Shown in pieces: positions 36,023 through 44,712 of a DNA stretch of 64,000 bases (position 1 is its first letter; each line of letters begins with the position of its first letter). Where the stretch lies: assembly GCF_900102695.1 (NCBI RefSeq), contig NZ_FMVW01000009.1:62001-126000 (forward strand), given 5' to 3'. This stretch comes from Afifella marina DSM 2698. Its GTDB lineage: Bacteria; Pseudomonadota; Alphaproteobacteria; Rhizobiales; Afifellaceae. A program made the translations under genes and the position numbers. The notes below the pieces were generated by a model, which ran no database searches, had not been told where the DNA came from, and worked only from the letters and a program-made list of their open reading frames with translations.

Positions 36023-36937
36023 TCAGGCGTCGGCGAGGAGACGCTGCTGGGCGCCGCGATCGCGTTCCTTGGAGGCACGGATCATCGCCTTCTGCACCTT
36101 TTCGAAGGCCCTGACTTCGAGCTGGCGCACACGCTCGCGCGAGACGCCGAACTCGCCCGAGAGCTCTTCCAATGTCAGCGGTTCATCGGAGAGACGACGC
36201 GCCTCGAAGATCCGCCGTTCGCGCTCGTCGAGCACCTCGATCGCATCCTTCAGCATGGCGCGGCGTTGCTGGAGTTCGTCCTGGGCGATGAGGTTCGTCT
36301 CCTGGCTTTCCGTCTCATCGTCGGACAGCCAGTCCTGCCATTCGCCGCCTTCGCCTTCATTGGCGCGGATCGGCGCGTTGAGCGAGGCATCGCCGGACAA
36401 GCGCCGGTTCATGGAGATGACCTCCTCCTCGCTGACATTGAGACGCTTGGCGATCGTTGCCACCTGCTCGGGCTTCAGATCGCCTTCTTCCAGCGCGGAG
36501 ATCTGGCTCTTGGCCTTGCGCAGGTTGAAGAACAGACGCTTCTGATTGGCGGTCGTGCCCATCTTCACGAGCGACCAGGAGCGCAGGATATATTCCTGGA
36601 TCGCGGCGCGGATCCACCACATCGCATAGGTGGCGAGACGGAAGCCCTTGTCGGGATCGAAGCGCTTGACGGCCTGCATCAGGCCGACATTGCCTTCCGA
36701 AATGACCTCGCCGATCGGCAGGCCATAGCCGCGATAGCCCATGGCGATCTTGGCGACGAGGCGCAGATGGCTCGTCACCAGACGATGCGCGGCATCGCGG
36801 TCGTCATGCTCCTGATAGCGCTTGGCGAGGATATATTCCTCTTGCGGCTCGAGCATGGGGAATTTGCGAATCTCGTCGAGATAACGAGACAAACCGCCTT
36901 CGGCGGTGGATACGACGGGGATGTTGCCTGTGGCCAT
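36023..36937 (-). CDS. rpoH: RNA polymerase heat-shock sigma factor
   Basis: The 304-residue sigma-70 family protein of the RpoH type directs heat-shock genes. Region 2 is GYGLPIGEVISEGNVGLMQAVKRFD with FRLATYAMWWIRAAIQEY, and the RpoH box NQKRLFFNLRKAKSQ is clear. Region 4 is LTLEELSGEFGVSRERVRQLE. Rhizobiales often hold two copies; only this one is in view. Confidence 0.95.
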   Translation of the reverse strand: MATGNIPVVSTAEGGLSRYLDEIRKFPMLEPQEEYILAKRYQEHDDRDAAHRLVTSHLRLVAKIAMGYRGYGLPIGEVISEGNVGLMQAVKRFDPDKGFRLATYAMWWIRAAIQEYILRSWSLVKMGTTANQKRLFFNLRKAKSQISALEEGDLKPEQVATIAKRLNVSEEEVISMNRRLSGDASLNAPIRANEGEGGEWQDWLSDDETESQETNLIAQDELQQRRAMLKDAIEVLDERERRIFEARRLSDEPLTLEELSGEFGVSRERVRQLEVRAFEKVQKAMIRASKERDRGAQQRLLADA

Positions 36938-37044
36938 CGGGATTGCCTGTCATCAAAAGAGTCGACACTGGGAGGCGCCGCGGAGCGGCCGCATCCTGTG
37001 CACTCGTGGATTGTCTCGGAGCAGAGCTTTTGACCCCGCCTGTC

Positions 37045-37074
37045 TAACTTTTGTCACGTCCTGGGTTGCGTCAA
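37045..37074 (-). promoter_or_regulatory. Possible rpoH promoter
   Basis: On the minus strand TTGACG (37069-37074) and AAGTTA (37045-37050) are 18 bases apart, about 110 bases upstream of the rpoH start. It resembles a housekeeping promoter with a weak -10. Confidence 0.4.
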
Positions 37075-37100
37075 GCCTATCACGGCTCTCGCGATGCTTC

Positions 37101-38111
37101 CTAATTACGGCCTTGTAAGGCTTCAGAAGGCTTTCTTAAGGCGTTCAGAAGTGTCTCGAAATCGCTCGGCAGGTCCGAATGGAAGAGCACGGTCTCGCCT
37201 GTTTCAGGATGGCGAAAGCCGAGCGAGCGGGCATGCAGGGCCTGGCGGAAGAGGGCGCGAAGGGCGTCGGCCGCGTCCGCGGGGAGCTTTGCGACCTTCG
37301 ACTGAAAGCCAGAGCCGTAAAGTGCGTCGCCCAGAAGCGGGTGGCCGATATGGGCCATATGCACGCGAATTTGATGGGTGCGACCCGTTTCCAGGCGACA
37401 GGTGACGAGACTTGCGAGCCCGTTCTCAAAGGTTTCTTCCACCCGGTAATGCGTGACGGCATGACGGCCGCTGCGGCGGACGGCGCGTTTTTCGCGGTTC
37501 TTCGTATCGCGGTCGAGCGGGGCATCGACCGACCCGGCGCGCAATTGCGGCACGCCCCAGACGAGCGCGCAATATTCCCGTTTCAGCGGCCCCTCGCGTC
37601 CGTGATCGGCAAATTGCGCGGAGAGATCGCGATGGGCGACGTCGTTCTTGGCGATCACCAGAAGGCCGCTCGTGTCCTTGTCGAGGCGATGCACGATGCC
37701 CGGACGGCGAATCCCGCCGATGCCGGAAAGCGTGTCGCCGCAATGGTGGAGGAGGGCATTGACGAGGGTTCCGTCGTGAGCGCCGGGGGCGGGATGGACG
37801 ACCATGCCCGCAGGCTTGTCGACGACGACGAGATGGTCATCCTCATAAACGATCGCAAGCGGGATCGCTTCCGGGCGCGGGGTGGCTTCTTCCGGCTCCG
37901 GCAGATCCACTTCGACGGTCTCGCCGGGTTTGACCCGGTAGTTCGGCTCGTCTAATTTCCGCGCGCCGACGCGGACATGGCCGTCCTTGATCAAAGCCTT
38001 GAGGCGGCTGCGCGACAGACGATCGGCGCGGGCAGCCAGAAAGGCATCGAGGCGCAGGCCGGTTTCGTCCGGCTCCACAGTGTAATCCAACACGCTTTCG
38101 TGATCCTTCAT
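37101..38111 (-). CDS. RluA-family pseudouridine synthase (RluD-like)
   Basis: The 336-residue enzyme converts uridines in 23S rRNA to pseudouridine. An N-terminal S4 RNA-binding domain (residues about 15-75) precedes the catalytic domain with GIVHRLDKDTSGLLVIAKN; the Asp in that motif is catalytic. The start codon shares bases with the divergent DUF6476 start. Length and S4 domain favour the RluD branch. Confidence 0.93.
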   Translation of the reverse strand: MKDHESVLDYTVEPDETGLRLDAFLAARADRLSRSRLKALIKDGHVRVGARKLDEPNYRVKPGETVEVDLPEPEEATPRPEAIPLAIVYEDDHLVVVDKPAGMVVHPAPGAHDGTLVNALLHHCGDTLSGIGGIRRPGIVHRLDKDTSGLLVIAKNDVAHRDLSAQFADHGREGPLKREYCALVWGVPQLRAGSVDAPLDRDTKNREKRAVRRSGRHAVTHYRVEETFENGLASLVTCRLETGRTHQIRVHMAHIGHPLLGDALYGSGFQSKVAKLPADAADALRALFRQALHARSLGFRHPETGETVLFHSDLPSDFETLLNALRKPSEALQGRN

Positions 38112-38520
38112 GACGCCTCACGCATCCGCCAAAGAGCGCCCCGGAAAACTGCCGCCGGTGGGCGACGACGACGAAAAGCCTCTCGATCCGGCCGCAGAAA
38201 GAGTGCGCCGGCGGCTCGTCCGCCTGTTGATCGTTTCGTTCGGGACCATGGTTTTGGGCTTTGTCGCCGTGTTCGGCGCAATAGTCTACAAGCTCGGTCT
38301 CTTCGGCGCCCCGGCCGGGACGGGGCCGAGCGTCGCCGAAGTGCGGCTGCCGGCGGGAGCCACCGTCACGTCGGCCGCGCTTGACGGCGACAACATCCTT
38401 CTGCGGATCAGCGGAGAGGCGCGCGGCGACGGGCAGGAGGGCCGGGGCGAAGAGCTTCTCGTCCTCGATGCGGCGAGCGGCGAAATCCTGCACCGCGTCA
38501 AACTGCTTCCAGGCGGCTGA
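38110..38520 (+). CDS. DUF6476 single-span membrane protein
   Basis: The 136-residue protein has a charged N-terminus, one transmembrane helix (LLIVSFGTMVLGFVAVFGAIVY at about 38-60) and a small outer domain with repeated beta strands (AGATVTSAALDGDNILLRI). It matches DUF6476, frequent next to rluD in Rhizobiales. The ATG at 38110 overlaps the divergent start; GTG at 38158 is an alternative. Function unknown. Confidence 0.8.
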   Translation: MTPHASAKERPGKLPPVGDDDEKPLDPAAERVRRRLVRLLIVSFGTMVLGFVAVFGAIVYKLGLFGAPAGTGPSVAEVRLPAGATVTSAALDGDNILLRISGEARGDGQEGRGEELLVLDAASGEILHRVKLLPGG

Positions 38521-38953
38521 GAGGGCCGCTCGGAGGGCCGTTCAGAGGGCTGTTGCGAGCGGTTGGCTGAGGGCAGGGTCCGTGCCTGCCGGAACAGGCG
38601 GCAAGACCCGCACGCGGCGAGAACCGCAGGCGGCAAGACGCGCACCTAGCAAGAAATAGTGGCACGCTGCGGCCCTTGCACCTTGTCGTGCCGCTGATCT
38701 TTTGCGCCTTCCATGGCTGCGATGGTCTTGCACCTTTCGGGGCTGGCGGGGGAGCGCGCCTTTTGCCGTCAATTTGCTATCTTCTGCGGGGCGCTTCGTC
38801 GGCGCGGGGGCCGGGTGGACCGGACGGTGTCCTGCCTCGCATACGGGATTTTGATTTCTCGTCCCGTCGCCTCTTGCATCGCCGCGCGGGTCATGCCACA
38901 TAGCGCCTCCGATGCTTCGCGCGGGCGCTTTCGCCTGCCAGGCTGACGCCGCT
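38521..38953 (+). other. Intergenic region before tRNA-Glu
   Basis: 433 bases without a supported gene. It contains short direct repeats (GAGGGCCG around 38521-38545; GGCGGCAAGACnCGCAC at about 38599 and 38629). Open frames on both strands have no ribosome sites and no recognisable protein features. Confidence 0.55.
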
Positions 38954-39029
38954 GCTCCCTTCGTCTAGCGGTCTAGGACGCCGCCCTCTCACGGCGGAAA
39001 CAGGGGTTCGATTCCCCTAGGGAGTACCA
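38954..39029 (+). tRNA. tRNA-Glu (anticodon CTC)
   Basis: A 76-base cloverleaf includes the encoded CCA. Acceptor stem GCTCCCT pairs with AGGGAGT; anticodon arm CCGCC-CTCTCAC-GGCGG has anticodon CTC; the T arm is GGGG-TTCGATT-CCCC. It reads GAG codons. Confidence 0.97.
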
Positions 39030-39325
39030 GCGCCTAAGTCCTTGATGCGGGCATTTGGCATTGGATTTTCGGCCGGGCGCGGCATTTCCTTGCGACCTTC
39101 CTGCGCCTTCGAACCAGGCTCGCGCTTCATGGGCTGGCGTTTGCCTCACCGCACGCCCACGGCTTCATCGGACTGCACGTCATCGTCTCCGGGACGGTCT
39201 CCACGATCGCGTTCCTGCGGCTCCGAAGCGGTTCCTAAACGGTGCGATCTGCCTGTGCGTGGCAGCGCGGCGCGCTGGACGGCGCGCGCCGGACGCCTGG
39301 TCGCGCGCCGCGTGGTCCATCCGCG

Positions 39326-39544
39326 GTCATCCTCGGCCCTGTCGCTCGTTTTGCGTCAGGGAACCATCGGCCGTGTGTGCTCGCACCTGTAGGAGCTTTT
39401 CGTGCGCAAGGCCGATGTCGTCCTGCCGCTCCTGAGGAATGTGGATGTCGAGAATGCGGGAGAGATCCCGCAGGCAACCGGCGAGAGCCTTCGCTTTGCG
39501 AGTGTTCTCGATTGAGCGGTGAAATCGCTTTCGGCGTCCTTCAT
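39326..39544 (-). pseudogene. Possible frameshifted gene coupled to the protease gene
   Basis: An ATG overlaps the stop of the trypsin-like gene (ATGA at 39541-39544). It begins MKDAESDFTA, and the frame soon turns Ser/Arg-rich. A neighbouring frame from about 39515 reads a more protein-like stretch (ENTRKAKALAGCLRDLSRIL, then DIHIPQERQDD). The two together suggest one short downstream gene broken by a shift. The rest of 39030-39540 shows no gene on either strand. Evidence is weak. Confidence 0.3.
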
Positions 39545-40932
39545 TCGGGCCGACAGTGGAGCTGGACCGTGAATGGCTTAGCAATCTCTGCCACATCGGC
39601 AATGGAGACAGGCTCAAACGTGTCGGAGGAATAATCGGGCTCGATGCCAGCAGAGGCTAAGAAATTATCGATAAGCGAGGCCTTGAGCGCGAAGTTGACC
39701 TTCTGAGGAAGGGTGCCGGCGATCTCAAGCGTCCTCAGTTCATCAAGCTTGCTGGTGACAAGACCCACGATGTTGCCGCTACGGTCAACAAGCGGCCCTC
39801 CGGAATTGCCGGGCTGAATTGGTGCGCTGATGCGGAGGATTCGGCTATCTCCGCCCAATCCGCTCAGAGCATTGACGTTGCCGCCCGTCACTGTGAGCGT
39901 GTCGGCCATTGCAATAGTCAGCGGATAGCCGAGCGCCACAATTTCCTCACCGAGACGGACGGGTCCTCGTCGCAGCTTTGCTGAGGCTCCGCTCCTTCCA
40001 CGGCTCTGCAAAACGGCGAGATCGTTCGTCGCATCGGTTCGAAGAAGAGAGGCCTTTCCATACCCGACAATCTCAATCGAACCGCAGCCTTCGACGACGT
40101 GGCCGGCCGTAACGACATGGCTTGCGTCCACGAAAAAGCCGCTGCCAAAGCCTTGATGTGGCTCGGGCGTGTTCGGCGCGATGCGTGGGGATGTTACCGG
40201 CTGTGCCGGGCTTGCTCGGGGGCTATTCGTGATGCGTGTGTCGCTGACCGACAGACTGTTCGACATCGCGATAGCAAGCGGGCTGAATACTGCGTCGACC
40301 TCCGGGGTCCAGGCGAGCGAGAAGCCGCGAGTCTCGAACCGATCACGCTGGAAGCGTGTATAAAAGACCTTGCCGTGTGTCGTGCCGCTGATGATGAAGA
40401 AGCTGGGCTTGATCGTCGAGTAGCCGACGTGGCGGGTCGCCTTTTCAGTAGTCAGGCGATCAAACAGGACCGTGTAGGATGTTTCGTCAACTGGAATGCT
40501 CACCGTTTCCAGTTCCACCGCGCCATTCGGGCTCTCCCAACGGCTTCCCCGCGAAGTAGATCCCGCGGGACGGAGCAAGGCCGTGGGAACGCCCAGTGTT
40601 AGCCCGGTCGCGGCGTCATCGATGAAACGAAAGCCTGTGATAGCCCAAAGCGCAGCGGCTTCGGAAACCAGGGATTCTCGCTCGGGCGGAGAGAGAATCC
40701 CATCCCTTGGCAAGCCGTGTCGCGTCTGAAAGCTGATGATTGCTTCGTAGGTGCGTCGTCCGAACAGGCCGTCCGCGAGTGCGACGTATTTGTCGGTGAA
40801 CATTAGCGAAAATTGCAGGACCAGACGGTCGTCCTGATCGAGCGAGCGGAACCACGTCCTGCTCGTCGTATAGTCGGCGAGTGCAGCAGGGGTGAAAACA
40901 AGACACAGTAGAATGGATGCCATGAGGCGCAT
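39541..40932 (-). CDS. Secreted trypsin-like serine protease
   Basis: The 463-residue protein has a signal peptide (MRLMASILLCLVFTPAALA). An N-terminal peptidoglycan-binding-like segment (DGLFGRRTYEAIISFQTRHGL, residues 58-78) is followed by a region of unknown fold, then a trypsin-like domain from about 260. The catalytic triad is visible: His in VTAGHVV, Asp in TNDLAVL, Ser in QPGNSGGPL. Codon use is visibly more AT-rich than neighbours, and the gene lies next to tRNA-Glu, so it may have been acquired. Confidence 0.9.
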   Translation of the reverse strand: MRLMASILLCLVFTPAALADYTTSRTWFRSLDQDDRLVLQFSLMFTDKYVALADGLFGRRTYEAIISFQTRHGLPRDGILSPPERESLVSEAAALWAITGFRFIDDAATGLTLGVPTALLRPAGSTSRGSRWESPNGAVELETVSIPVDETSYTVLFDRLTTEKATRHVGYSTIKPSFFIISGTTHGKVFYTRFQRDRFETRGFSLAWTPEVDAVFSPLAIAMSNSLSVSDTRITNSPRASPAQPVTSPRIAPNTPEPHQGFGSGFFVDASHVVTAGHVVEGCGSIEIVGYGKASLLRTDATNDLAVLQSRGRSGASAKLRRGPVRLGEEIVALGYPLTIAMADTLTVTGGNVNALSGLGGDSRILRISAPIQPGNSGGPLVDRSGNIVGLVTSKLDELRTLEIAGTLPQKVNFALKASLIDNFLASAGIEPDYSSDTFEPVSIADVAEIAKPFTVQLHCRPE

Positions 40933-40946
40933 CAGAAATGTTAATC

Positions 40947-41050
40947 CCCTGCGTCCAACTTGGCTGGCAGCTTATCGAGTGCACATGGGCAATCCAAGTT
41001 TTTCGATGCCACAGATCGCGGCCTTTGAGTCAAGTGTTTGGGACGCAGGG
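40947..41050. repeat. Spaced inverted repeat upstream of the protease gene
   Basis: CCCTGCGTCC (40947-40956) and GGACGCAGGG (41041-41050) form a perfect 10-bp inverted pair 84 bases apart in the protease gene's upstream region. No transposase lies between them. Confidence 0.45.
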
Positions 41051-41094
41051 TTTACACAAGTCGCGACTTGATGAGATTTGCGTGGCGCTGATCC

Positions 41095-41613
41095 TTATGG
41101 GAAGAAGTTGATGTGGACGATGCCGGGTTGGATGCCCGTCGTCATCGGTGCCGCGATGATCTGTCCGCCTTCATAGGGAACTGCGTAGCCGCCTTCGCCG
41201 TAATCGGCGAAGGGCTCGACGGAGGCGATGTTTGCGCCTGCCTTGCCGGCGAAATGGCCCGCCAGTGATTTGCTCAGGGCCATGCCGTCTCCGGCGCCCA
41301 TGACGATGATGCTGCAATGGTCGGCGATGCTGGAGAAGCCGATCTTGACCGAGGCGTTGATGCCGTCGGGGCCGGTGAAGCTCGCATATGTGATCGTTCC
41401 GGCGTTCGTGCCGGATTGATTGCCGAAGGTTTTGGAGGCCGCAAGGGCGTCGATCGCGTTCGTCAGGTTTCCGCCGTTCGCGAGGCAGTATTGCTCGAAA
41501 TAGGCGGCCGCTTGAGCGGGGCGGCCGTTCAATGCGGCAGGATCGGCATTTGCGGACGAGATGGTTCCAGCCAAAGCGAGGCCGGCCAGGCCCAAGGCGA
41601 TCTTTTGCATCAT
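41095..41613 (-). CDS. Secreted hypothetical protein
   Basis: The 172-residue protein has a signal peptide (MMQKIALGLAGLALAGTISS, cleaved near ANA-DP) and a mature domain of about 145 residues with FEQYCLANGGNLTNAIDALA and GDGMALSKSLAGHF. The two Cys (CLANG and HCSII) may form a disulfide. No family is recognised; it ends IVHINFFP. Two adjacent ATG codons at 41613 and 41610 are possible starts. Confidence 0.65.
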   Translation of the reverse strand: MMQKIALGLAGLALAGTISSANADPAALNGRPAQAAAYFEQYCLANGGNLTNAIDALAASKTFGNQSGTNAGTITYASFTGPDGINASVKIGFSSIADHCSIIVMGAGDGMALSKSLAGHFAGKAGANIASVEPFADYGEGGYAVPYEGGQIIAAPMTTGIQPGIVHINFFP

Positions 41614-41780
41614 GAAGTCATGTCCAGTCGGGCTGAGTGTGGGGGGTTGAGCGCCACCGTCCGGGTAAGGGGGCGGCGGGTCGTGAGGCGGGAAGCGGCG
41701 TGATCGATCCGTCTCCGCCACCAGAGGTGTCGCGCCGGCCGGCCTGGGGGCCGGACATGTGCCGCGGGCGGTGGCTCTCG

Positions 41781-41945
41781 GGGGAGGTCTCACCTTGGAA
41801 CGGAATTAAACGGCGCGCCAGCGTTCGGGCAAGAGAGAGGCTTCGCCGAGGCGGATCTTGCCGGCCAATCTTTGTGGAAATCCGAAAGGATCATGGAGCA
41901 AGCGCTGCGGTGTCCCGCCGGTGTGCAAGCTACCGTTTTCTCCCC
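41781..41945 (+). ncRNA. Candidate structured leader RNA of the ECF transporter operon
   Basis: GGGGAG (41781-41786) pairs with CTCCCC (41940-41945), closing a domain. Inside are a hairpin GGCAAGA (41828-41834)/TCTTGCC (41856-41862) and ATCC-GAAA-GGAT (41880-41891). A conserved-looking CATGGAGCAAGC and a CTACCG follow. The single-stranded CATGGAGC and CTACCG elements recall the Moco RNA motif, and a cobalamin-type element was also considered; neither is confirmed. The transporter's S gene starts 186 bases downstream. No gene is convincing in 41614-42131. Confidence 0.45.
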
Positions 41946-42131
41946 AGCCGCGGGGCGCGATGGAGGCTCCTCCGACCTCACGTGCCGGTTCTTTTCGTGT
42001 GGCGTTGGCGGCTATGCAGGTCACGCGGCTTGACGCCAGGGAAATGTTCGGCAAACCCTTCCGCCCGCATCCGAAATCGGCTTTCGCCGCTTGCCGTGCG
42101 TTTCCTCCCCTCAAGGCTCCCGGTGCCTTTT

Positions 42132-42632
42132 ATGCGTTCCTCTCTCCCCCGCTCCCTGATCATCGTTGCCGTCTTCTCGCTTTTGTCCTTTCTTCTCGGC
42201 TTCGTGAAATTCGGTGGTGCGAGCTCCATCGCGCTCGACGCTTTTCCCTCCTATTTCGTCGCCGGCTTCTATGGTCCGCTTCTCGGCGCGCCGGTTGCCG
42301 CGGTGGCGCATCTTCTCTCCGCTGTTTCGGGCGGCTTTCCCTTTTCGGTGCCGGTGCATCTCTTCATCGCGTGCGAACAGGCGCTCTGGGCGTATCTCTT
42401 CGGTGCCATCCTGCGCTATTCCAACAATGTGTGGTTCCTGATCGTCGCCATTCCGGCCGGCATCGTCTGCAACGGCTATGTCGGGCCGACGCTGATCGGC
42501 TGGGTCTTTCCGGCCCTTGAAGCGCCGGTGAGCGGGCTCATTCCGGTTCTCCTCGTTGCGAGCGCGGTCAATGTGGTGCTTGCGGCGGCGGCGATCCTCG
42601 CGCTGCGCAAGACGCCGCTCGGCCATATGTGA
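42132..42632 (+). CDS. ECF transporter substrate-binding (S) component
   Basis: The 166-residue protein has five to six helices. Its first half, LDAFPSYFVAGFYGPLLGAP and HLLSAVSGGFPFSVPVHL, is typical of small S components that capture vitamins or cofactor precursors within the membrane. It starts MRSSLPRSL; the ribosome site is weak. It is the first of three genes (S, ATPase, T) overlapping by a few bases. Substrate unproven; a B12-type or molybdopterin-related compound are options suggested only by the leader. Confidence 0.8.
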   Translation: MRSSLPRSLIIVAVFSLLSFLLGFVKFGGASSIALDAFPSYFVAGFYGPLLGAPVAAVAHLLSAVSGGFPFSVPVHLFIACEQALWAYLFGAILRYSNNVWFLIVAIPAGIVCNGYVGPTLIGWVFPALEAPVSGLIPVLLVASAVNVVLAAAAILALRKTPLGHM

Positions 42633-43975
42633 CGTTTTCGGGGATGCATCTTCGTATCCAAGCCGGCACGGCCGAGATTGCCGGCCACGCCTTCTCGGTG
42701 CCGCAAGGCATCGATTTCGAGGCGGGCGAGATCGTCTATCTCGATGCCGCTTCCGGCGAGCGCCCCTCCTTGTTCCTGGAGCTCTTGTCGGGGCTTGCCC
42801 GCTTTTCCCGTTATTTGCAGCCGGTCGAAGGCCGGGCGATGGTGCGGCGCCCGTTCCCGGTGCGCGGGCTCGACCTCTTTTCTTACGAGCTTTCGGACGG
42901 CTCGCGTTTCAAGCTCACCATGTCGGACGAGGATTGTCCGGCAGGCCGCAATTTTCGTCTCCACCGCGCGCAGACGATCGGCTTCGTTTTCGGCGAGCCG
43001 AAGCAGTACAGCGTCGGGCGCAACGTCGCCGAGGAGATCCGATATTCCTTCGCGGCTCTCGGGCGGGAGGCGCCTCCAGACTATGCCGTCTTCGAGAAAT
43101 ATGGGCTGACGCAGATCCTCGCCCATCCGACGCAATCCCTTTCCGGCGGCGAAAGCCATCGCCTCAATATCGCCTGCGTCGTGGAAACCGGCTCGCCGTT
43201 TCTGATCCTGGATTTGAGCGCCGCCAATCTCGACCGAGATTTCAAGACGTTCCTGAAGGGGCTGCTGAAAGAGATCCGGGAGAGCCGCATCGTGCTCATC
43301 TACGATGGCGGGCGGGGGGATTTCGTCGATCTGTGCAGCCGCGCGGTGACGATTTCGGCCGCGAGGGTGGAGGAGGTCGATCTCGCAAGAGTTCAAGCCG
43401 CGTTTGCCTCGCGTCCGACCCTTCTCCTCACCGATACGGCAGGCGAGGGTGCCAACCCCGTTCTCGTTGCGGAGGGGTTTTGTCATGCGGGCCTGGCACG
43501 GCCGTTTTCCGCCGTCTTAGGGGAGGGCGAGCATGCCCTCTTTCTGGCCCCGAACGGAACGGGCAAGACCTCACTTGCCCGCGGCCTCGTCGGCATCGGC
43601 ACTGGTCATCGCGGCCGGCTATGGCGCCGGGAGGGGAGCCGGATCGCCGCCACCTTCCAGTATCCCGACCGTCTGCCGGTGCATCTGACGGTGGGCGAAC
43701 TCGACCGGGGCGGGGTCTTCCGCTCCCATTTTCCAAAGGTGGGGCGGGATGTGCGCGTCGCCGATCTTCCTCTTTCCCGGAAGAAGCTTCTCTATGTCCT
43801 CGCCTTCCTCGCGATGCCGCTCGAGATTCTCATCCTCGATGAACCCTTCGCCGGGCTCGACCGGCCGGAGATGGAAATCCTGCTGGCGCAGATCAACGCG
43901 GCAAGCGGGCTATCGGCCATGATCTTCAGCCATGAGGCGGAGATCGAGGCCGAGACGGTCCGCCATCTCTTATGA
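42629..43975 (+). CDS. ECF transporter ATPase, two fused ABC domains
   Basis: The 448-residue protein fuses two ABC ATPase halves. In half 1 (about 1-235) the Walker A loop is lost (DAASGERPSLFLELLSG) but the signature LSGGE is good; Walker B is LILDLSAANLD with the catalytic Glu absent. In half 2 (about 245-448) Walker A (APNGTGKTSL) and Walker B (LILDEPFAGLD) are intact but the signature is degenerate (PLSRKKLL). The two halves together would make one working ATP site. It energises the S and T subunits. GTG start at 42629 overlaps the S gene stop; ATG 42644 is an alternative. Confidence 0.88.
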   Translation: MTFSGMHLRIQAGTAEIAGHAFSVPQGIDFEAGEIVYLDAASGERPSLFLELLSGLARFSRYLQPVEGRAMVRRPFPVRGLDLFSYELSDGSRFKLTMSDEDCPAGRNFRLHRAQTIGFVFGEPKQYSVGRNVAEEIRYSFAALGREAPPDYAVFEKYGLTQILAHPTQSLSGGESHRLNIACVVETGSPFLILDLSAANLDRDFKTFLKGLLKEIRESRIVLIYDGGRGDFVDLCSRAVTISAARVEEVDLARVQAAFASRPTLLLTDTAGEGANPVLVAEGFCHAGLARPFSAVLGEGEHALFLAPNGTGKTSLARGLVGIGTGHRGRLWRREGSRIAATFQYPDRLPVHLTVGELDRGGVFRSHFPKVGRDVRVADLPLSRKKLLYVLAFLAMPLEILILDEPFAGLDRPEMEILLAQINAASGLSAMIFSHEAEIEAETVRHLL

Positions 43976-44679
43976 TCTTCTTCCTCACCCTTGCTTTCGC
44001 TTGCGGCGCGGCCACCAATGTCGGCGACTTCGTTGTGCCGGCGCTTGCCGTGGTCGTGCGAAGCCTCTCTTGGCGCAGGCGCTTCAGGCTGCCGACCTAT
44101 GCGCTGCTTCTTCCGGCGATCTCGGCTTGTGTCCTCGTCGCGTCCGCCTTCGGCGTTTCGATTGTTCGAGGCGCCACGCCCGCCGCGGCCTTCGACATGC
44201 TCGCTGGCGACTTCCTGTTTCTTCGCATTCCCTGCGCGATGCTTCTTCTCCTCGTCTTCGTGCACAACAACCGAGACGAACTCGTCGATTTTTTGGGCCG
44301 TGTGTCGATCGTCAATTACGTCGTGCATTTCATGGAGAGGGCGCAGGACGTGCTGGCCGAGGCCATGCGAGAGACGAGTTACACCGCCGATGCGCTGGAG
44401 GCGGCCATGCCCGCCGATCGCGGCCGCGGGCCGATCTCGGCGTTGCGGCGCCTGTCGCGGCGGATCGATACGCTCATGGTCTTCCTCGTGATCTACGTGG
44501 AGCGGGTGACGACGGTGATCGAGGCGCGTGGCGTGCTGCCGCCGATGCGCCGCTGGCGTGATTATGGCGGCGGGGCCGAGATCGTTGTCGATTGCTTCGT
44601 CTGCGGTGCCTACCTCGTCTGGATCTGGGGGCCAGATGTTGTCCGCCAAATGGGCCGAGCGGGCGGTCTCGCGGGCTGA
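43972..44679 (+). CDS. ECF transporter T component
   Basis: The 235-residue inner-membrane protein is of the EcfT/CbiQ family. It has an N-terminal helix cluster and the cytoplasmic coupling helix region with FMERAQDVLAEAMRETSYT followed by a second Ala/Arg-rich coupling helix (IEARGVLPPMRRWRDY), which touch the ATPase. The start overlaps the ATPase stop (ATGA). It completes the transporter. Confidence 0.85.
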   Translation: MIFFLTLAFACGAATNVGDFVVPALAVVVRSLSWRRRFRLPTYALLLPAISACVLVASAFGVSIVRGATPAAAFDMLAGDFLFLRIPCAMLLLLVFVHNNRDELVDFLGRVSIVNYVVHFMERAQDVLAEAMRETSYTADALEAAMPADRGRGPISALRRLSRRIDTLMVFLVIYVERVTTVIEARGVLPPMRRWRDYGGGAEIVVDCFVCGAYLVWIWGPDVVRQMGRAGGLAG

Positions 44680-44712
44680 AGGCGCGCTGGCCCGATCCTT
44701 TGCACCGCAATC

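Noticed and set aside
36023-36937. Housekeeping sigma factor RpoD
   Set aside because: Too short (304 residues) and carries the RpoH box; it is RpoH.
38676-38903. 75-codon plus-strand frame before tRNA-Glu
   Set aside because: Arg/Gly-rich and without a ribosome site; no recognisable features.
39242-39634. 130-codon plus-strand frame near the tRNA
   Set aside because: Reads as the antisense of the protease 3' end and has no ribosome site.
41806-42114. 102-codon frame on the minus strand upstream of the ECF operon
   Set aside because: It has no ribosome site, overlaps the structured leader, and the protein shows no family. It is probably a chance frame antisense to the leader.
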